64,000 bases of DNA. Source: Jonesia denitrificans DSM 20603. Lineage in GTDB: Bacteria; Actinomycetota; Actinomycetes; Actinomycetales; Cellulomonadaceae. Made by a program: the position numbers and the translations under genes. The notes beneath the pieces are model-generated. The model was not told the origin of the DNA, did no database searches, and saw only the letters and a list, made by a program, of their open reading frames with translations. Within the stretch, counting starts at the first letter, position 1. Every line of letters starts with the position of its first letter. The stretch spans positions 2,170,001 through 2,234,000 of the forward strand of contig NC_013174.1 of the NCBI RefSeq assembly GCF_000024065.1, read 5' to 3'. Shown in pieces: positions 45,784 to 54,122 of this stretch.

Positions 45784-46792
45784 CTTCACCCTCACGGCGA
45801 ATGGTGATCTGGCCAGAATCCTCCAGGCGACGAATAACCTGAACAATGCTCGACCGGGCTTCCTCAACCTGCGACATGCGCACGGCACCAAGCAGATCGA
45901 TTTCTTCGGTGAGGTTCTCGCGGGCACGCTCGGACAGGTTCCGCATGACAGCGTCCTTCTCGGGAACCCCAGCACCCTTGAGCGCCAGTGCAAGAGAAAC
46001 AGTTTCCACGCCACGGAGTACAAGCTGCAACGCTTTGTCTTCCAGCAACGTGATGTCGGAGAAGACAAACATTTGCGACCGCACTTCCTCAGCCAACTCT
46101 GCGTCGCGCGCTTCCAGGCCTTCGAGGATCAACTTTTCGGTTCCTGGGTCTGCGCGGTTGATGATTTCCACCAGCGGAGCCACACCACCAATAGCAGCAG
46201 TCTCACGCGGAGTGAGGACTGTGGTCGCTTTCCGGTTCAGTGCTTCAGCAACAATTTGCACCACGTCAGGGGCGGCACGTTCCATCATGGCGATGCGGTG
46301 GGCAACCTCAGCCTGCAGCTCAGGGCGCAAACCAGCCATGATCGCTGACGCGTGCTCTGGGCGCAGGTGCGCCATCACAAGCGCCATGGTTTGAGGGTGT
46401 TCACCGTGAAGCAACGCCAACACTTGGCGCGCATCCGCCTGCTGCAAAAACTCAAAGGTTTGTCCCGCCATGGATGCGGTGAGACGGTCAATGAGTTCCT
46501 CAGCCTTTTCCGCTCCAAACGATGCTTCCAACAGTTGCTGAGCAACAGTCATCCCACCGTTAGACACAAGGGAGACACCACCTAATGTCACCTGGTGAAA
46601 CTGTTCAATCACCTGGTCTGCGAGGTCACGGTCAACCCGCTCCATGCGCACAATCTCAGCGGTCAGTGCTTCAATGACTGGTTCATCAAGGTTCGCCATG
46701 ACGCGGGCTGCCCGGTCACGACCAATCTGCATGAGAACAAGGGCAGCTTTTTGCGTCCCTGTCAGTTGATCTGCACTAAAGGACGTGATCAT
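45767..46792 (-). CDS. fliG: Flagellar switch protein FliG
   Basis: 341 residues. Landmarks are LTGTQKAALVLMQIGRDRAA, the EHPQ motif in ALLHGEHPQTMALVMAHLRP, and the C-terminal torque helix region (LTEEIDLLGAVRMSQVEEAR). It attaches the C-ring to the MS-ring and contacts MotA. It overlaps fliF by 4 bases and fliH by 17. Confidence 0.95.
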   Translation of the reverse strand: MITSFSADQLTGTQKAALVLMQIGRDRAARVMANLDEPVIEALTAEIVRMERVDRDLADQVIEQFHQVTLGGVSLVSNGGMTVAQQLLEASFGAEKAEELIDRLTASMAGQTFEFLQQADARQVLALLHGEHPQTMALVMAHLRPEHASAIMAGLRPELQAEVAHRIAMMERAAPDVVQIVAEALNRKATTVLTPRETAAIGGVAPLVEIINRADPGTEKLILEGLEARDAELAEEVRSQMFVFSDITLLEDKALQLVLRGVETVSLALALKGAGVPEKDAVMRNLSERARENLTEEIDLLGAVRMSQVEEARSSIVQVIRRLEDSGQITIRREGEDEYVS

Positions 46793-48393
46793 GACCGACC
46801 TCCCGTGCTAATCCACTCGTTGAGGATTTCCGCCATTTGCTTGGGGTCTTCATCCGCGAGGGTCACCACGTCTTGGCGCTTCTTTTCGGCGCGCAACGCT
46901 TTGTCATCGGGGGCGGCAGGAAGTTCCGGCATTTCTGGGAACTCTAGTTGTTCCAGTTCCGCAGCTGCGTTGTACGCTGGGACCGGAGCTAGCTCCACTT
47001 CACCAAGGTCTAGTGCCTCTTGTTCCACCTGTTGCGGCATCCGGTTGCGGCGACGACGGGCAGCAGCAACAATACTCAACGCGATGATGGAAACCAGAGC
47101 GATCGCAGCGATTCCCAGGTTGCGGTACATCTCCATCTGGGCAGCTTCAGCGGCTTCTGCTTCTGCTGCGGTCAGTGCTTCGGCAGCAGCTTGCGCTGTG
47201 GTGTCATCAAAGGCCATCCGGGTCACCGTGACGGTGTCCCCTCGTTCCTCATCGATCCCGGCAGCTGCAGTCACCATGGCTTGCAGGTCATTGATGTTGA
47301 TCGTGGCTGCAGCTTGCTGGTCAACTGCTACTGACACCGACTGGCGGCGCACTGTTCCTGGAGCTGTGACAATACGTTCGGTGGTTTTGTCCACGGCATT
47401 GTTGCGCTCGCTGGACGTGTTCGTGTAGTTACCGTCGGTTTGTCCTTCGGGAACTGCAATGTTGTCTGGGCCGAGAACACCAGCGGCGTTTCCTGTCCCG
47501 GTGTATTCCTCAGTGGTTTCTCGTTCAGTGAGGGGCAGGGCGTCCTCGTTAGAATCATAGGACTCACTCACACGCTCAGTCGCGTCGAAGTCAAGTTCGG
47601 CGGTCACTGAGACCACTGCCATCCCGTTACCCAAGATTCGGTCGAGCATCCCTTGCAGGGAGGCGGCAATACGCTGTTCGTACTGTTGGGTTTCTTTGAG
47701 GTTCGTTCCGTGAGTTCCTGATCCGCCCATTGCGGAGAGCACTTGCCCGTCGGAGTCGATCACCGCGACATTCTCCACTTTCATGCCCTCTACTGCGGCG
47801 GAGACAAACTGGGTGATGGCAGCGACTTGGTCATCTGCAAGGGTGACCCCTGCTTTGGGTTTCACAAAGACTGATGCTGTGGGGTCTGCGCTTTGGGAGA
47901 CAAACACAGTGTCTTCGGGCATGGCTAGTTGCACAGATGCGACCTCAATGCCGTTCATCGCGGTAATGGTCTTCGCGATTTCACCCTCAAGTGCACGCTT
48001 ATAGGTGACGTTTTGTTGGAAGTCCGAGGAGGTCATTCCCATGTTGTCCAACAGCGAGTAGCCTCCTTCCGCTGAGGGACTGATCCCTGAGGACGCAACC
48101 TTGAGGCGCTGGTCATACACCTGTCCAGAAGGAACAAGAATGGTGGACCCACCGTTGGTGAGCTGGTATTGCACCCCATTCGCGGCGAGTTGGTCAACGA
48201 TCGCAGCTGCATCGGCTGGGGCGAGGTCGGTGTACAGCGGTTGCATTTGTGGCCGCGTGGCCCACATGGCAAGCGCCACTAACGCGACGATGACACCGGC
48301 AAGTCCAATGAGTGCCAGGGTGCGCTGAGCGACCGTAAACTCTCGGATCGCGGAGAACAGTCGCGTAAAAACGTTGGTGATCTGCTGCGGCAT
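46789..48393 (-). CDS. fliF: Flagellar MS-ring protein FliF
   Basis: 534 residues. A membrane helix near residues 24-45 precedes the ring-building motifs (YTDLAPADAAAIVDQLAANG, VASSGISPSAEGGYSLLDNM, YKRALEGEIAKTITAMNGIE). A Glu/Thr/Asn-rich loop and a second membrane helix (about 425-445) follow, and the acidic C-terminal tail ends MAEILNEWISTGGRS, which binds FliG. It starts at the base where fliE stops. Confidence 0.95.
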   Translation of the reverse strand: MPQQITNVFTRLFSAIREFTVAQRTLALIGLAGVIVALVALAMWATRPQMQPLYTDLAPADAAAIVDQLAANGVQYQLTNGGSTILVPSGQVYDQRLKVASSGISPSAEGGYSLLDNMGMTSSDFQQNVTYKRALEGEIAKTITAMNGIEVASVQLAMPEDTVFVSQSADPTASVFVKPKAGVTLADDQVAAITQFVSAAVEGMKVENVAVIDSDGQVLSAMGGSGTHGTNLKETQQYEQRIAASLQGMLDRILGNGMAVVSVTAELDFDATERVSESYDSNEDALPLTERETTEEYTGTGNAAGVLGPDNIAVPEGQTDGNYTNTSSERNNAVDKTTERIVTAPGTVRRQSVSVAVDQQAAATININDLQAMVTAAAGIDEERGDTVTVTRMAFDDTTAQAAAEALTAAEAEAAEAAQMEMYRNLGIAAIALVSIIALSIVAAARRRRNRMPQQVEQEALDLGEVELAPVPAYNAAAELEQLEFPEMPELPAAPDDKALRAEKKRQDVVTLADEDPKQMAEILNEWISTGGRS

Positions 48394-48725
48394 TACGCTT
48401 GCATCCTCATGATCTCGTTGAATGCGTCAACGGCTTTGTTCCGGATTGCGGCGGTCAGTTCGAGTGTCACTTTCGCTTCTGTCGAGGCGATGGTGTAGTC
48501 GTGAATGTCATCCAAATCTCCGGTGACCGCTTGGACGGCGAGTCCTTGAGATTTTTCTTGCAACCCTTGGAGGTTGTCGATCGAGTTGGTCAACATCTGC
48601 CCGAACGTAGAGTCAGATACAGTTCCCCCACCGGCGGGCGGGGTGATAAGGCCGGTCGATGTGACCGCCATGAGTGCGTTGGGGTCGGTTGCGCTTGTCA
48701 GTGCGCCGATCGCTGGGATGCTCAT
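48393..48725 (-). CDS. fliE: Rod adaptor protein FliE
   Basis: 110 residues. The C-terminal FliE segment is clear: FGQMLTNSIDNLQGLQEKSQ, then DDIHDYTIASTEAKVTLELT and NKAVDAFNEIMRMQA. It joins the MS-ring to the rod. It overlaps flgC and fliF by single bases. Confidence 0.93.
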   Translation of the reverse strand: MSIPAIGALTSATDPNALMAVTSTGLITPPAGGGTVSDSTFGQMLTNSIDNLQGLQEKSQGLAVQAVTGDLDDIHDYTIASTEAKVTLELTAAIRNKAVDAFNEIMRMQA

Positions 48726-49129
48726 CAGTTTCGTCCAATCGACAGTGCTTGTTCATAGGTGGCGCGTGCGCGTTCCACAACAGCGGTGCTTGCTTGGTAG
48801 CCGCGTTGCGCCATGATGAGCTGGCTCATTTGGGAGGACAGGTCAATGTCGGGGTAGCGCACATACCCGCCTTCGTCCGCGAGGGGGTGGTCGGGTTCGT
48901 AGACGAGTCGTCCTTCAGCGCTTCCGAGTTCGATGCCTGCGACTTGGGTTCCTGCGGTGTCTCGTGGTCCGCCTGCTGCTTGCGCGATGACGTAGCGTGC
49001 TTGGAATGCTTCTTCGTCTGTGGGGCGCACCGTGTTGACGTTGGCCAGGTTGTCCGAGACGGCGTCAAGCCATTTCCGGTTGACGGTGAGGCCTGTGCTG
49101 GCAATGCCAATGGCTCCGAAGGTGGTCAT
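48725..49129 (-). CDS. flgC: Proximal rod protein FlgC
   Basis: 134 residues with IGIASTGLTVNRKWLDAVSD, then NLANVNTVRPTDEEAFQARY and the terminal helix MSQLIMAQRGYQASTAVVER. Typical rod/hook D0 termini. It is directly coupled to flgB and fliE. Confidence 0.93.
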   Translation of the reverse strand: MTTFGAIGIASTGLTVNRKWLDAVSDNLANVNTVRPTDEEAFQARYVIAQAAGGPRDTAGTQVAGIELGSAEGRLVYEPDHPLADEGGYVRYPDIDLSSQMSQLIMAQRGYQASTAVVERARATYEQALSIGRN

Positions 49130-49470
49130 CAGTTTGTCCTCATAGCGGCGCGAAGGGATGAGTAGGTTCCGTCGATGGCTTGGGTGGCCAACTGGTATCG
49201 CAGCACCGTGTCGATGTTGAGCAACGTTTCGGTGTCGAGGTTGACGTTATTCCCGTCAAGACGTGTGGGTTCGAGTGACCGTTGCACGGTGGGCGTGACG
49301 GCGCCGTTGCCGCGTTGCACCTGCCGTGACAGTTCGTCTTCAAATTGCACGCGTTGCGCGTGGAAATTGGGTGTGTTGATGTTCGCGACGTTGTTCGCGA
49401 TGACACGTTGCCGTTGCGCAAGCCCGTCGAGGGCACTGTTGAGTGCCACATAGGTCACTGAGTCAAACAC
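49129..49470 (-). CDS. flgB: Proximal rod protein FlgB
   Basis: 113 residues from GTG 49470 with GAGG upstream. LDGLAQRQRVIANNVANINT near residues 14-33 is the rod-protein signature; the C-terminal helix ends YSSLRAAMRTN. First gene of the 22-kb flagellar operon. Confidence 0.92.
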   Translation of the reverse strand: MFDSVTYVALNSALDGLAQRQRVIANNVANINTPNFHAQRVQFEDELSRQVQRGNGAVTPTVQRSLEPTRLDGNNVNLDTETLLNIDTVLRYQLATQAIDGTYSSLRAAMRTN

Positions 49471-49539
49471 GGGTTACCTCGTGGTTGGCGGTGGTGGCCT
49501 GTCCGTGGCCGGTGGTGGCATTCCTTTGCTCCATCTGAC

Positions 49540-49567
49540 CTATCGGTCGATCGGAGAAAAGGTAAAG
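49540..49567 (-). promoter_or_regulatory. Possible sigma-28-like promoter of the flgB operon
   Basis: On the minus strand CTTTA, 15 bases, ACCGATAG. The spacing fits the flagellar consensus but both blocks deviate, so this is tentative. It lies 70 bases before flgB and directly after the terminator of the fliD-fliS-fliT operon. Confidence 0.35.
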
Positions 49568-49599
49568 AAAAAAGTGGGGACCAGTCCCCACTTTTTTTT
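49568..49599. terminator. Bidirectional terminator before flgB
   Basis: AAGTGGGGA and TCCCCACTT arms around CCAG with T-runs on both strands (eight Ts on plus, six on minus). It ends the fliD-fliS-fliT transcript. Confidence 0.9.
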
Positions 49600-49644
49600 C
49601 ATCGTCGGATTTATGTTGCAGCGGCTGCTCCCGCCCCACTCCTG

Positions 49645-50007
49645 TTATCCCTGCGTATCAAGGTAGACCGGCCCACTCGAGGGCGTCGCCTGACGCCGTG
49701 ACATTGTGTCCAGTTCACCGGCAATCTTGTGTTGCTGCTCAGACAGTGTGCGTGCAGCACGCTGTTGGCGCTGCGCAATATCACGGGCGTAGTCGACCAG
49801 GGCGTCCGGAATTGCCTCACCCGCTGGGGGACGCGGCGATGTGGGGCGCGTGTGAGCTCCTGAGACAATACTTTCCGATGCGCGACCTGCTTGTGCGTAG
49901 TCACCAGACGCAGCGGCATCCTGAACGTGCGCGGCAAGTTCCTCTGCCTGCGCCAACGCAATATCAAGGTCCACAAGATAGCGTTGCCACGCGTCGTGGT
50001 CAGCCAA
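49645..50007 (-). CDS. FliT-like small chaperone candidate
   Basis: 120 residues from TTG 50007, which overlaps the fliS stop (TTGGCTGA) and has GGAGA 8 bases upstream; no ATG nearer to it exists. Mostly helical (DAWQRYLVDLDIALAQAEEL, then DYARDIAQRQQRAARTLSEQ), the right size and place after fliD-fliS for FliT, the chaperone of the FliD cap. Sequence similarity to known FliT is not evident, so the role is from position. Confidence 0.55.
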   Translation of the reverse strand: MADHDAWQRYLVDLDIALAQAEELAAHVQDAAASGDYAQAGRASESIVSGAHTRPTSPRPPAGEAIPDALVDYARDIAQRQQRAARTLSEQQHKIAGELDTMSRRQATPSSGPVYLDTQG

Positions 50008-50461
50008 CGCCCAGTTCTCCAAACGAGCCGGCTCCTGTGCTGACCGGCTGCCGCACTGGAGCAGCCGAACGCGCGGGGGCATTGTGCGTTGCCACCGCGT
50101 TCGCAGCTTCATGCCAGGTCTGGCGTAGTGGTTCCACAATGTCACGGCAATCACGAATCTCATCCACGGATTTGTTCATGTTCGCAGCGACAAGCGCAGA
50201 GTACAGGTGAAGGTAAAGCGCCTGAAGTTGCTTGCCCCCTTCCCACACCTCCACGTTGAGGGTGTTCGTCAACTCGGTGACAATGTCTTGAGCATGAAGC
50301 AAATGCGGGGTCGCCTCCAGTGGCACACCACCGGTGATTGCTTTCTCTGCACGCTCCAGGTCAAGGACCAACCGGTCAAAAAGCATGGTGAGGAGCCTCG
50401 CTGGACTTGCAGAAAAGACCGCATCCTGGAGGTAGGCGTCACGGGTGTTCGTGTAGTTCAT
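50000..50461 (-). CDS. fliS: Flagellin export chaperone FliS
   Basis: 153 residues from ATG 50461 (MNYTNTRDAYLQDAVFSASP); a TTG two codons earlier is also possible. LLTMLFDRLVLDLERAEKAI and the helix around LYLHLYSALVAANMNKSVDE are typical FliS. It holds flagellin C termini unfolded for export, and in Bacillus the flagellin-FliS-FliW balance sets CsrA activity. The C-terminal 30 residues are an Ala/Pro-rich extension. Confidence 0.92.
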   Translation of the reverse strand: MNYTNTRDAYLQDAVFSASPARLLTMLFDRLVLDLERAEKAITGGVPLEATPHLLHAQDIVTELTNTLNVEVWEGGKQLQALYLHLYSALVAANMNKSVDEIRDCRDIVEPLRQTWHEAANAVATHNAPARSAAPVRQPVSTGAGSFGELGVG

Positions 50462-50473
50462 GACCAAAAGTCC

Positions 50474-51823
50474 TTACGAGCTTGTGGAGGGCAATGACGA
50501 CAGCTGACTGGAGAGCCATGTTCCTTGGCTCTGCAAGTTCGACAGTGCCGATTCGAGAGCCGTATAGATTTGGACGTAGTTCGCTCGACGCTGTTCCAGA
50601 CGGCGATCCCACGACTCGATTTGGGTCCCATAGTCCCGCACCAATGACTGTTGGGATTGCACTCGAAGCGTTAACGACCCGTCATACTTATCGGAGGTTG
50701 CTTTTCCGACGTTCTCGACCCGAGTGGCCACCGCTGTGAGGAACGCTTGAGTTCCGGCAGGGTCGGCAGCGAACGCTTCTTGGAACTTCTCCTCGTTAAA
50801 GGTGAACGTTCCATCACGCGTAATCTCGATCCCAATTTCACTGGGGGAACGACCATCCACAGCGTAGGAACCTGCTTCGGTCAACCGAGACACCAGTTGC
50901 CGTGTCGCAGAGTCTCCGGTGAAGAGACCACCGGTGGTCGTTTGTTGTCCTGACGATCCAGTTGAGGTCGTGACCTTGGACCGTGAAGCCACCTCATTAA
51001 TCACTTGGTTGAGCTGGGCCACCAGATTGTTGGCAAGTTTTGACACGGCCTCCGTGTCTTTGGCAACGTCCACGGTGATGGGGTCATCGGTGGGGGCGCT
51101 GACCTTCGTCACAGTGACGTTCACGCCCGCCATCACGTCGGAAAACGTGTTGGACGCGCTGGTGACGGTGCTGCCAGGTAACCCCAACGAGGGCCACAGG
51201 GTGATTTGCGCATCTTGCGCACCACGGATGCTACTGAATCCGGCCTCTGCCGTTCCTGACGTGATCGTGAAAGCACCGTCAGTTGCACCCGTTTTTGTGG
51301 CGGTCAGTTGCAGGCGTGAACCATCAGTCGTGTTGACAATAGTTGCTTTCACACCGGACTCGGCGTCACTGTTGATCGCAGAAGCAAGGTCAGCGAGCGA
51401 ACTGGAAACGGGGGTGATCGTATGAGTTGATCCGTCCCCCTTGGTGATCGTGAAATCGCCACCCGTCAACAGTGACGATGCGTCAGCCAGAACACCAGAC
51501 AACGTGGACTTGCCTTGGGCGAGAGCATCAACCCGGAACTCTAAGGTACCGGCTGCAGCCCCTGTCCCTGTAGACACAGTGACACTGTCCGAACTTGCCG
51601 TCCCCTTCCACACATCGAAACTCGCCGACTTCATCGCTTTGGCAGCATTTTCCGTCAGTGACGACACTTTGGTGTTGAGCGCTTGCAGCGCGGCAACGAA
51701 CGTTTCCGTGGTCTTCTGCTTGGTCTGGAGCTGTGTGCGTGGGATCGCTTCGACCTGCATAAACTGATCGATGATCGATGCCGTGTCAAGACCGGACGCA
51801 ATGCCGCCAATGGACATGCTCAT
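50474..51823 (-). CDS. fliD: Filament cap protein FliD
   Basis: 449 residues. The N terminus SIGGIASGLDTASIIDQFMQ and the C-terminal coiled-coil SLTLRVQSQQSLVRDYGTQI are FliD hallmarks; the middle holds the FliD_N and FliD_C domains with Thr/Ser-rich loops. It caps the filament and folds flagellin. GAGGATG lies before the ATG; a sigma-28 promoter is 40 bases upstream. Confidence 0.94.
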   Translation of the reverse strand: MSMSIGGIASGLDTASIIDQFMQVEAIPRTQLQTKQKTTETFVAALQALNTKVSSLTENAAKAMKSASFDVWKGTASSDSVTVSTGTGAAAGTLEFRVDALAQGKSTLSGVLADASSLLTGGDFTITKGDGSTHTITPVSSSLADLASAINSDAESGVKATIVNTTDGSRLQLTATKTGATDGAFTITSGTAEAGFSSIRGAQDAQITLWPSLGLPGSTVTSASNTFSDVMAGVNVTVTKVSAPTDDPITVDVAKDTEAVSKLANNLVAQLNQVINEVASRSKVTTSTGSSGQQTTTGGLFTGDSATRQLVSRLTEAGSYAVDGRSPSEIGIEITRDGTFTFNEEKFQEAFAADPAGTQAFLTAVATRVENVGKATSDKYDGSLTLRVQSQQSLVRDYGTQIESWDRRLEQRRANYVQIYTALESALSNLQSQGTWLSSQLSSLPSTSS

Positions 51824-51864
51824 GGACGTTCATCCTCATCTGTGTGGGGCTGGTACTGCTGTAC

Positions 51865-51892
51865 TCATCGGCACAGTCCCCAGACTTTTTAG
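51865..51892 (-). promoter_or_regulatory. Sigma-28 promoter of fliD-fliS-fliT
   Basis: On the minus strand CTAAA, 15 bases, GCCGATGA. The -35 block is the classical TAAA form, which anchors the consensus for the other promoters in this locus. Confidence 0.8.
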
Positions 51893-51918
51893 TGTTCAGG
51901 TGCACTTGCTGTGCAAAG

Positions 51919-51958
51919 CAGTGATGGCGTGACCCGGGTGTGGGTCACGCCATCACTG
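51919..51958 (-). terminator. Terminator of flagellin gene 1
   Basis: Seventeen-base perfect arms with a six-base loop, 41 bases after the stop codon. Only a CTTT follows, weaker than in the other flagellin terminators. Confidence 0.7.
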
Positions 51959-51998
51959 TCGATGCGCTGAATGGTGGGAGGGGTGGCCCCACCTGGTA

Positions 51999-52886
51999 TT
52001 AGCGCAGGAGGGAGAGAACGCCCTGAGGGATCTGGTTTGCTTGAGCAAGCATCGCAGTACCCGCCTGAGACAGGATCTGGGCACGAGTGAACTGCACCAT
52101 CTCCTGAGCCATGTCCGTGTCACGAATACGGCTCTCAGAAGCAGACAGGTTCTCCACAGCCACGTTAATGTTCTTAATCGTGTGCTCAAACCGGTTCTGG
52201 TACGCACCAAGCTCCGCACGAGCAGTCGACACAGACTCAATCTGGGCGTTGACTGCGGTGATGGTGGCCTGTGAGGAGGCGTGGTCGGTGACATCAAATG
52301 CGGTGGCGTTGACGTTACCGGTTGCGGTGTCGTATCCCAGTGCGGTCGCCACACCAACGACGTTGGCATTGGCGAGGTTCACAGTGATGCGTGAGTTCGC
52401 GTCACCGTCTGCACCCACCTGGAAGTTCAGTGTTGTTTGTGCGCCAGTGGTGCCTGAGTCGACGTCGCCTGAGAGAAGTTTGGTGCCGTTGAAGTTGGTG
52501 GATTCACCAATTCGGCCCAGTTCCTTGATGAGTGAATCGGCTTCAGTTTTGATGTTGTCGCGTGCTTCGGTGTTGTTGGAGTCGTTCGCACCCTGTACGG
52601 CAAGGTCACGAAGACGCTGCAAGATCGCGTGGGTTTCGGTCAGCGCACCTTCAGCAGTCTGCACAACCGAAATACCATCTTGCGCGTTACGGGCAGCAAC
52701 CTTCAGGCCACCAACCTGTGAACGAAGACCTTCAGAGATCGCCAACCCAGCAGCGTCATCAGCTGCACGGTTGATCCGGAACCCAGAGGACAACTTCTCC
52801 AGTGATTTGGAGAGGTCATTCTGAGTGTTCGCAAGGTTGCGGTAGGAGTTTACTGCCGCAATGTTCTGGTTAATAGAAAGACCCAT
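51999..52886 (-). CDS. Flagellin, copy 1
   Basis: 295 residues from ATG 52886 (MGLSINQNIAAVNSYRNL); the 15 extra upstream codons are the mRNA leader. Conserved D0/D1 N terminus (SKSLEKLSSGFRINRAADDA, AGLAISEGLRSQVGG) and C terminus (NINVAVENLSASESRIRDTD, ending IPQGVLSLLR). The central 90 residues are short and variable, here with GDVDSGTTGAQTTLNFQVG. It is exported by FlhAB/FliPQR with FliS and forms the filament. It has its own promoter, leader hairpin and terminator. Confidence 0.96.
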   Translation of the reverse strand: MGLSINQNIAAVNSYRNLANTQNDLSKSLEKLSSGFRINRAADDAAGLAISEGLRSQVGGLKVAARNAQDGISVVQTAEGALTETHAILQRLRDLAVQGANDSNNTEARDNIKTEADSLIKELGRIGESTNFNGTKLLSGDVDSGTTGAQTTLNFQVGADGDANSRITVNLANANVVGVATALGYDTATGNVNATAFDVTDHASSQATITAVNAQIESVSTARAELGAYQNRFEHTIKNINVAVENLSASESRIRDTDMAQEMVQFTRAQILSQAGTAMLAQANQIPQGVLSLLR

Positions 52887-52943
52887 GATGTCATCCTCCG
52901 TGATTCGAGCGGGCCAACAAGACAACGCCATCCATGGCGCTTA
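52887..52943 (-). promoter_or_regulatory. Flagellin 1 leader: CsrA-type GGA hairpin plus GGA in the ribosome binding site
   Basis: The leader RNA begins with AGCGCCA-TGGA-TGGCGTT (52924-52941), a 7-pair stem with GGA in a 4-base loop. About 25 bases later the ribosome binding site ACGGAGGATG holds a second GGA, just before the ATG. This is the two-site layout of CsrA-repressed flagellin leaders. Confidence 0.7.
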
Positions 52944-52949
52944 CCTACG

Positions 52950-52977
52950 TTATCGGCAGTGTTCGTGGCGGGATAAG
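52950..52977 (-). promoter_or_regulatory. Sigma-28 promoter of flagellin 1
   Basis: CTTAT, 15 bases, GCCGATAA on the minus strand, the exact sigma-28 -10 consensus. The -35 block touches the T-run of the previous flagellin's terminator. Confidence 0.85.
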
Positions 52978-53017
52978 AAAAAAGTGCGGCCCTTCTTCAA
53001 TGTGAGAAGGGCCGCAC
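52978..53017 (-). terminator. Terminator of flagellin gene 2
   Basis: Thirteen-base arms (GTGCGGCCCTTCT and complement) with an 8-base loop, followed by TTTTTT on the minus strand. Confidence 0.92.
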
Positions 53018-53040
53018 AGTGATCGTGCTGGTAAATCAGA

Positions 53041-53955
53041 TTAGCGCAGGAGGGAGAGAACACCCTGAGGGATCTGGTTTGCTTGAGCAAGCATCGCAGT
53101 ACCAGCCTGAGACAGGATCTGCGCACGAGTGAACTGCACCATCTCCTGAGCCATGTCCGTGTCACGAATACGGCTCTCAGAAGCAGACAGGTTCTCCACA
53201 GCCACGTTAATGTTCTTAATCGTGTGCTCAAACCGGTTCTGGTACGCCCCAAGCTCCGCACGAGCAGTCGACACAGACTCAATCTGGGCGTTGATCGCAG
53301 TGATCGATGCCTGCGCTGCGGTGTGGGTGGAGAAGTCCAGTTCAGCGCCGGCAGCAGCTGCCCAGTCATCAGCACCGCCATCCCATTGACGGACAGTCAG
53401 AGCCTCTGCCACACCAATGACGTGAGCGTTCTTCAAGTCCACAGTGATGGCAGAGTTGGTGTTACCGTCTGCGCCAACCTGGAAGTTCAGCTCGTAGGCG
53501 TCGGTTCCTGGAGTCGCCACGCCGGCTGCTGCACCACCGTCAAGAAGTTTGGTGCCGTTGAAGTTGGTGGATTCACCAATACGGGTGAGCTCGGAAACAA
53601 GCTGGGTCGCTTCGGTGACAATGTTCTTGCGGGCTTCGGTGTTGTTGGAGTCGTTCGCACCCTGCACGGCAAGGTCACGAAGACGCTGCAAGATCGCGTG
53701 GGTTTCCGTCAGCGCACCTTCAGCAGTCTGCACAACCGAAATACCATCTTGCGCGTTACGGGCAGCAACCTTCAGGCCACCAACCTGCGAACGAAGACCT
53801 TCAGAGATCGCCAACCCAGCAGCATCGTCAGCTGCACGGTTGATCCGGAACCCAGAGGACAACTTCTCCAGTGATTTGGAGAGGTCATTCTGAGTGTTCG
53901 CAAGGTTGCGGTAGGAGTTTACTGCCGCAATGTTCTGGTTAATAGAAAGACCCAT
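53041..53955 (-). CDS. Flagellin, copy 2
   Basis: 304 residues from ATG 53955. Same conserved ends as copy 1. The central part differs (KLLDGGAAAGVATPGTDAYE, then EALTVRQWDGGADDWAAAAG) and carries two tryptophans, unusual for flagellin and probably surface exposed. Own promoter, GGA-hairpin leader and terminator. Confidence 0.96.
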   Translation of the reverse strand: MGLSINQNIAAVNSYRNLANTQNDLSKSLEKLSSGFRINRAADDAAGLAISEGLRSQVGGLKVAARNAQDGISVVQTAEGALTETHAILQRLRDLAVQGANDSNNTEARKNIVTEATQLVSELTRIGESTNFNGTKLLDGGAAAGVATPGTDAYELNFQVGADGNTNSAITVDLKNAHVIGVAEALTVRQWDGGADDWAAAAGAELDFSTHTAAQASITAINAQIESVSTARAELGAYQNRFEHTIKNINVAVENLSASESRIRDTDMAQEMVQFTRAQILSQAGTAMLAQANQIPQGVLSLLR

Positions 53956-53990
53956 GATGTCATCCTCCGTGATTCGAAAGGGCCGAGATG

Positions 53991-54006
53991 ACGCCGTCCG
54001 TGGCGT
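53991..54006 (-). promoter_or_regulatory. Flagellin 2 leader hairpin with GGA loop
   Basis: ACGCC-ACGGAC-GGCGT on the minus strand, a 5-pair stem with GGA in the loop. The flanking leader differs in sequence from copies 1 and 3, yet stem and GGA are kept. The ribosome binding site ACGGAGGATG supplies the second GGA. Confidence 0.68.
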
Positions 54007-54015
54007 TCTCCTTAG

Positions 54016-54043
54016 TTATCGGCACCACTGGCGGGGGCATAAG
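54016..54043 (-). promoter_or_regulatory. Sigma-28 promoter of flagellin 2
   Basis: CTTAT, 15 bases, GCCGATAA on the minus strand. The spacer sequence differs from the other flagellin promoters, so the blocks are conserved by function. Confidence 0.85.
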
Positions 54044-54085
54044 AAAAATGTGTGGCTCTCCTTTCGGGTGAAAGGAGAGCCACAC
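54044..54085 (-). terminator. Terminator of flagellin gene 3
   Basis: Fifteen-base arms (GTGTGGCTCTCCTTT and complement), six-base loop, then ATTTTTC on the minus strand. Confidence 0.9.
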
Positions 54086-54122
54086 CACTGATCACAAGAA
54101 TCAGAAAAGTACCCGCTGGCGA

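Larger units (their letters stand above)
52597..53157. repeat. 561-base perfect repeat, copy A
   Basis: By eye identical to 54715-55275 over all 561 bases (offset 2,118). It covers the conserved 5' part of flagellin 1, its leader and promoter, the terminator of flagellin 2 and the 3' end of flagellin 2. It indicates tandem duplication of a two-flagellin unit or recent gene conversion. Confidence 0.85.

Noticed and set aside
52111-52824. Long plus-strand frame of 237 codons opposite flagellin, repeated opposite all four flagellins
   Set aside because: It exists because codon use in flagellin leaves the antisense frame open; it has no ribosome binding site and its sequence simply mirrors the conserved flagellin ends.
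52887-52931. Flagellin N-terminal extension (MALSCWPARITEDDI) upstream of MGLSINQN
   Set aside because: These codons are the mRNA leader with the GGA hairpin and ribosome binding site; MGLSINQN is the universal flagellin start and copy 2 lacks the extension.
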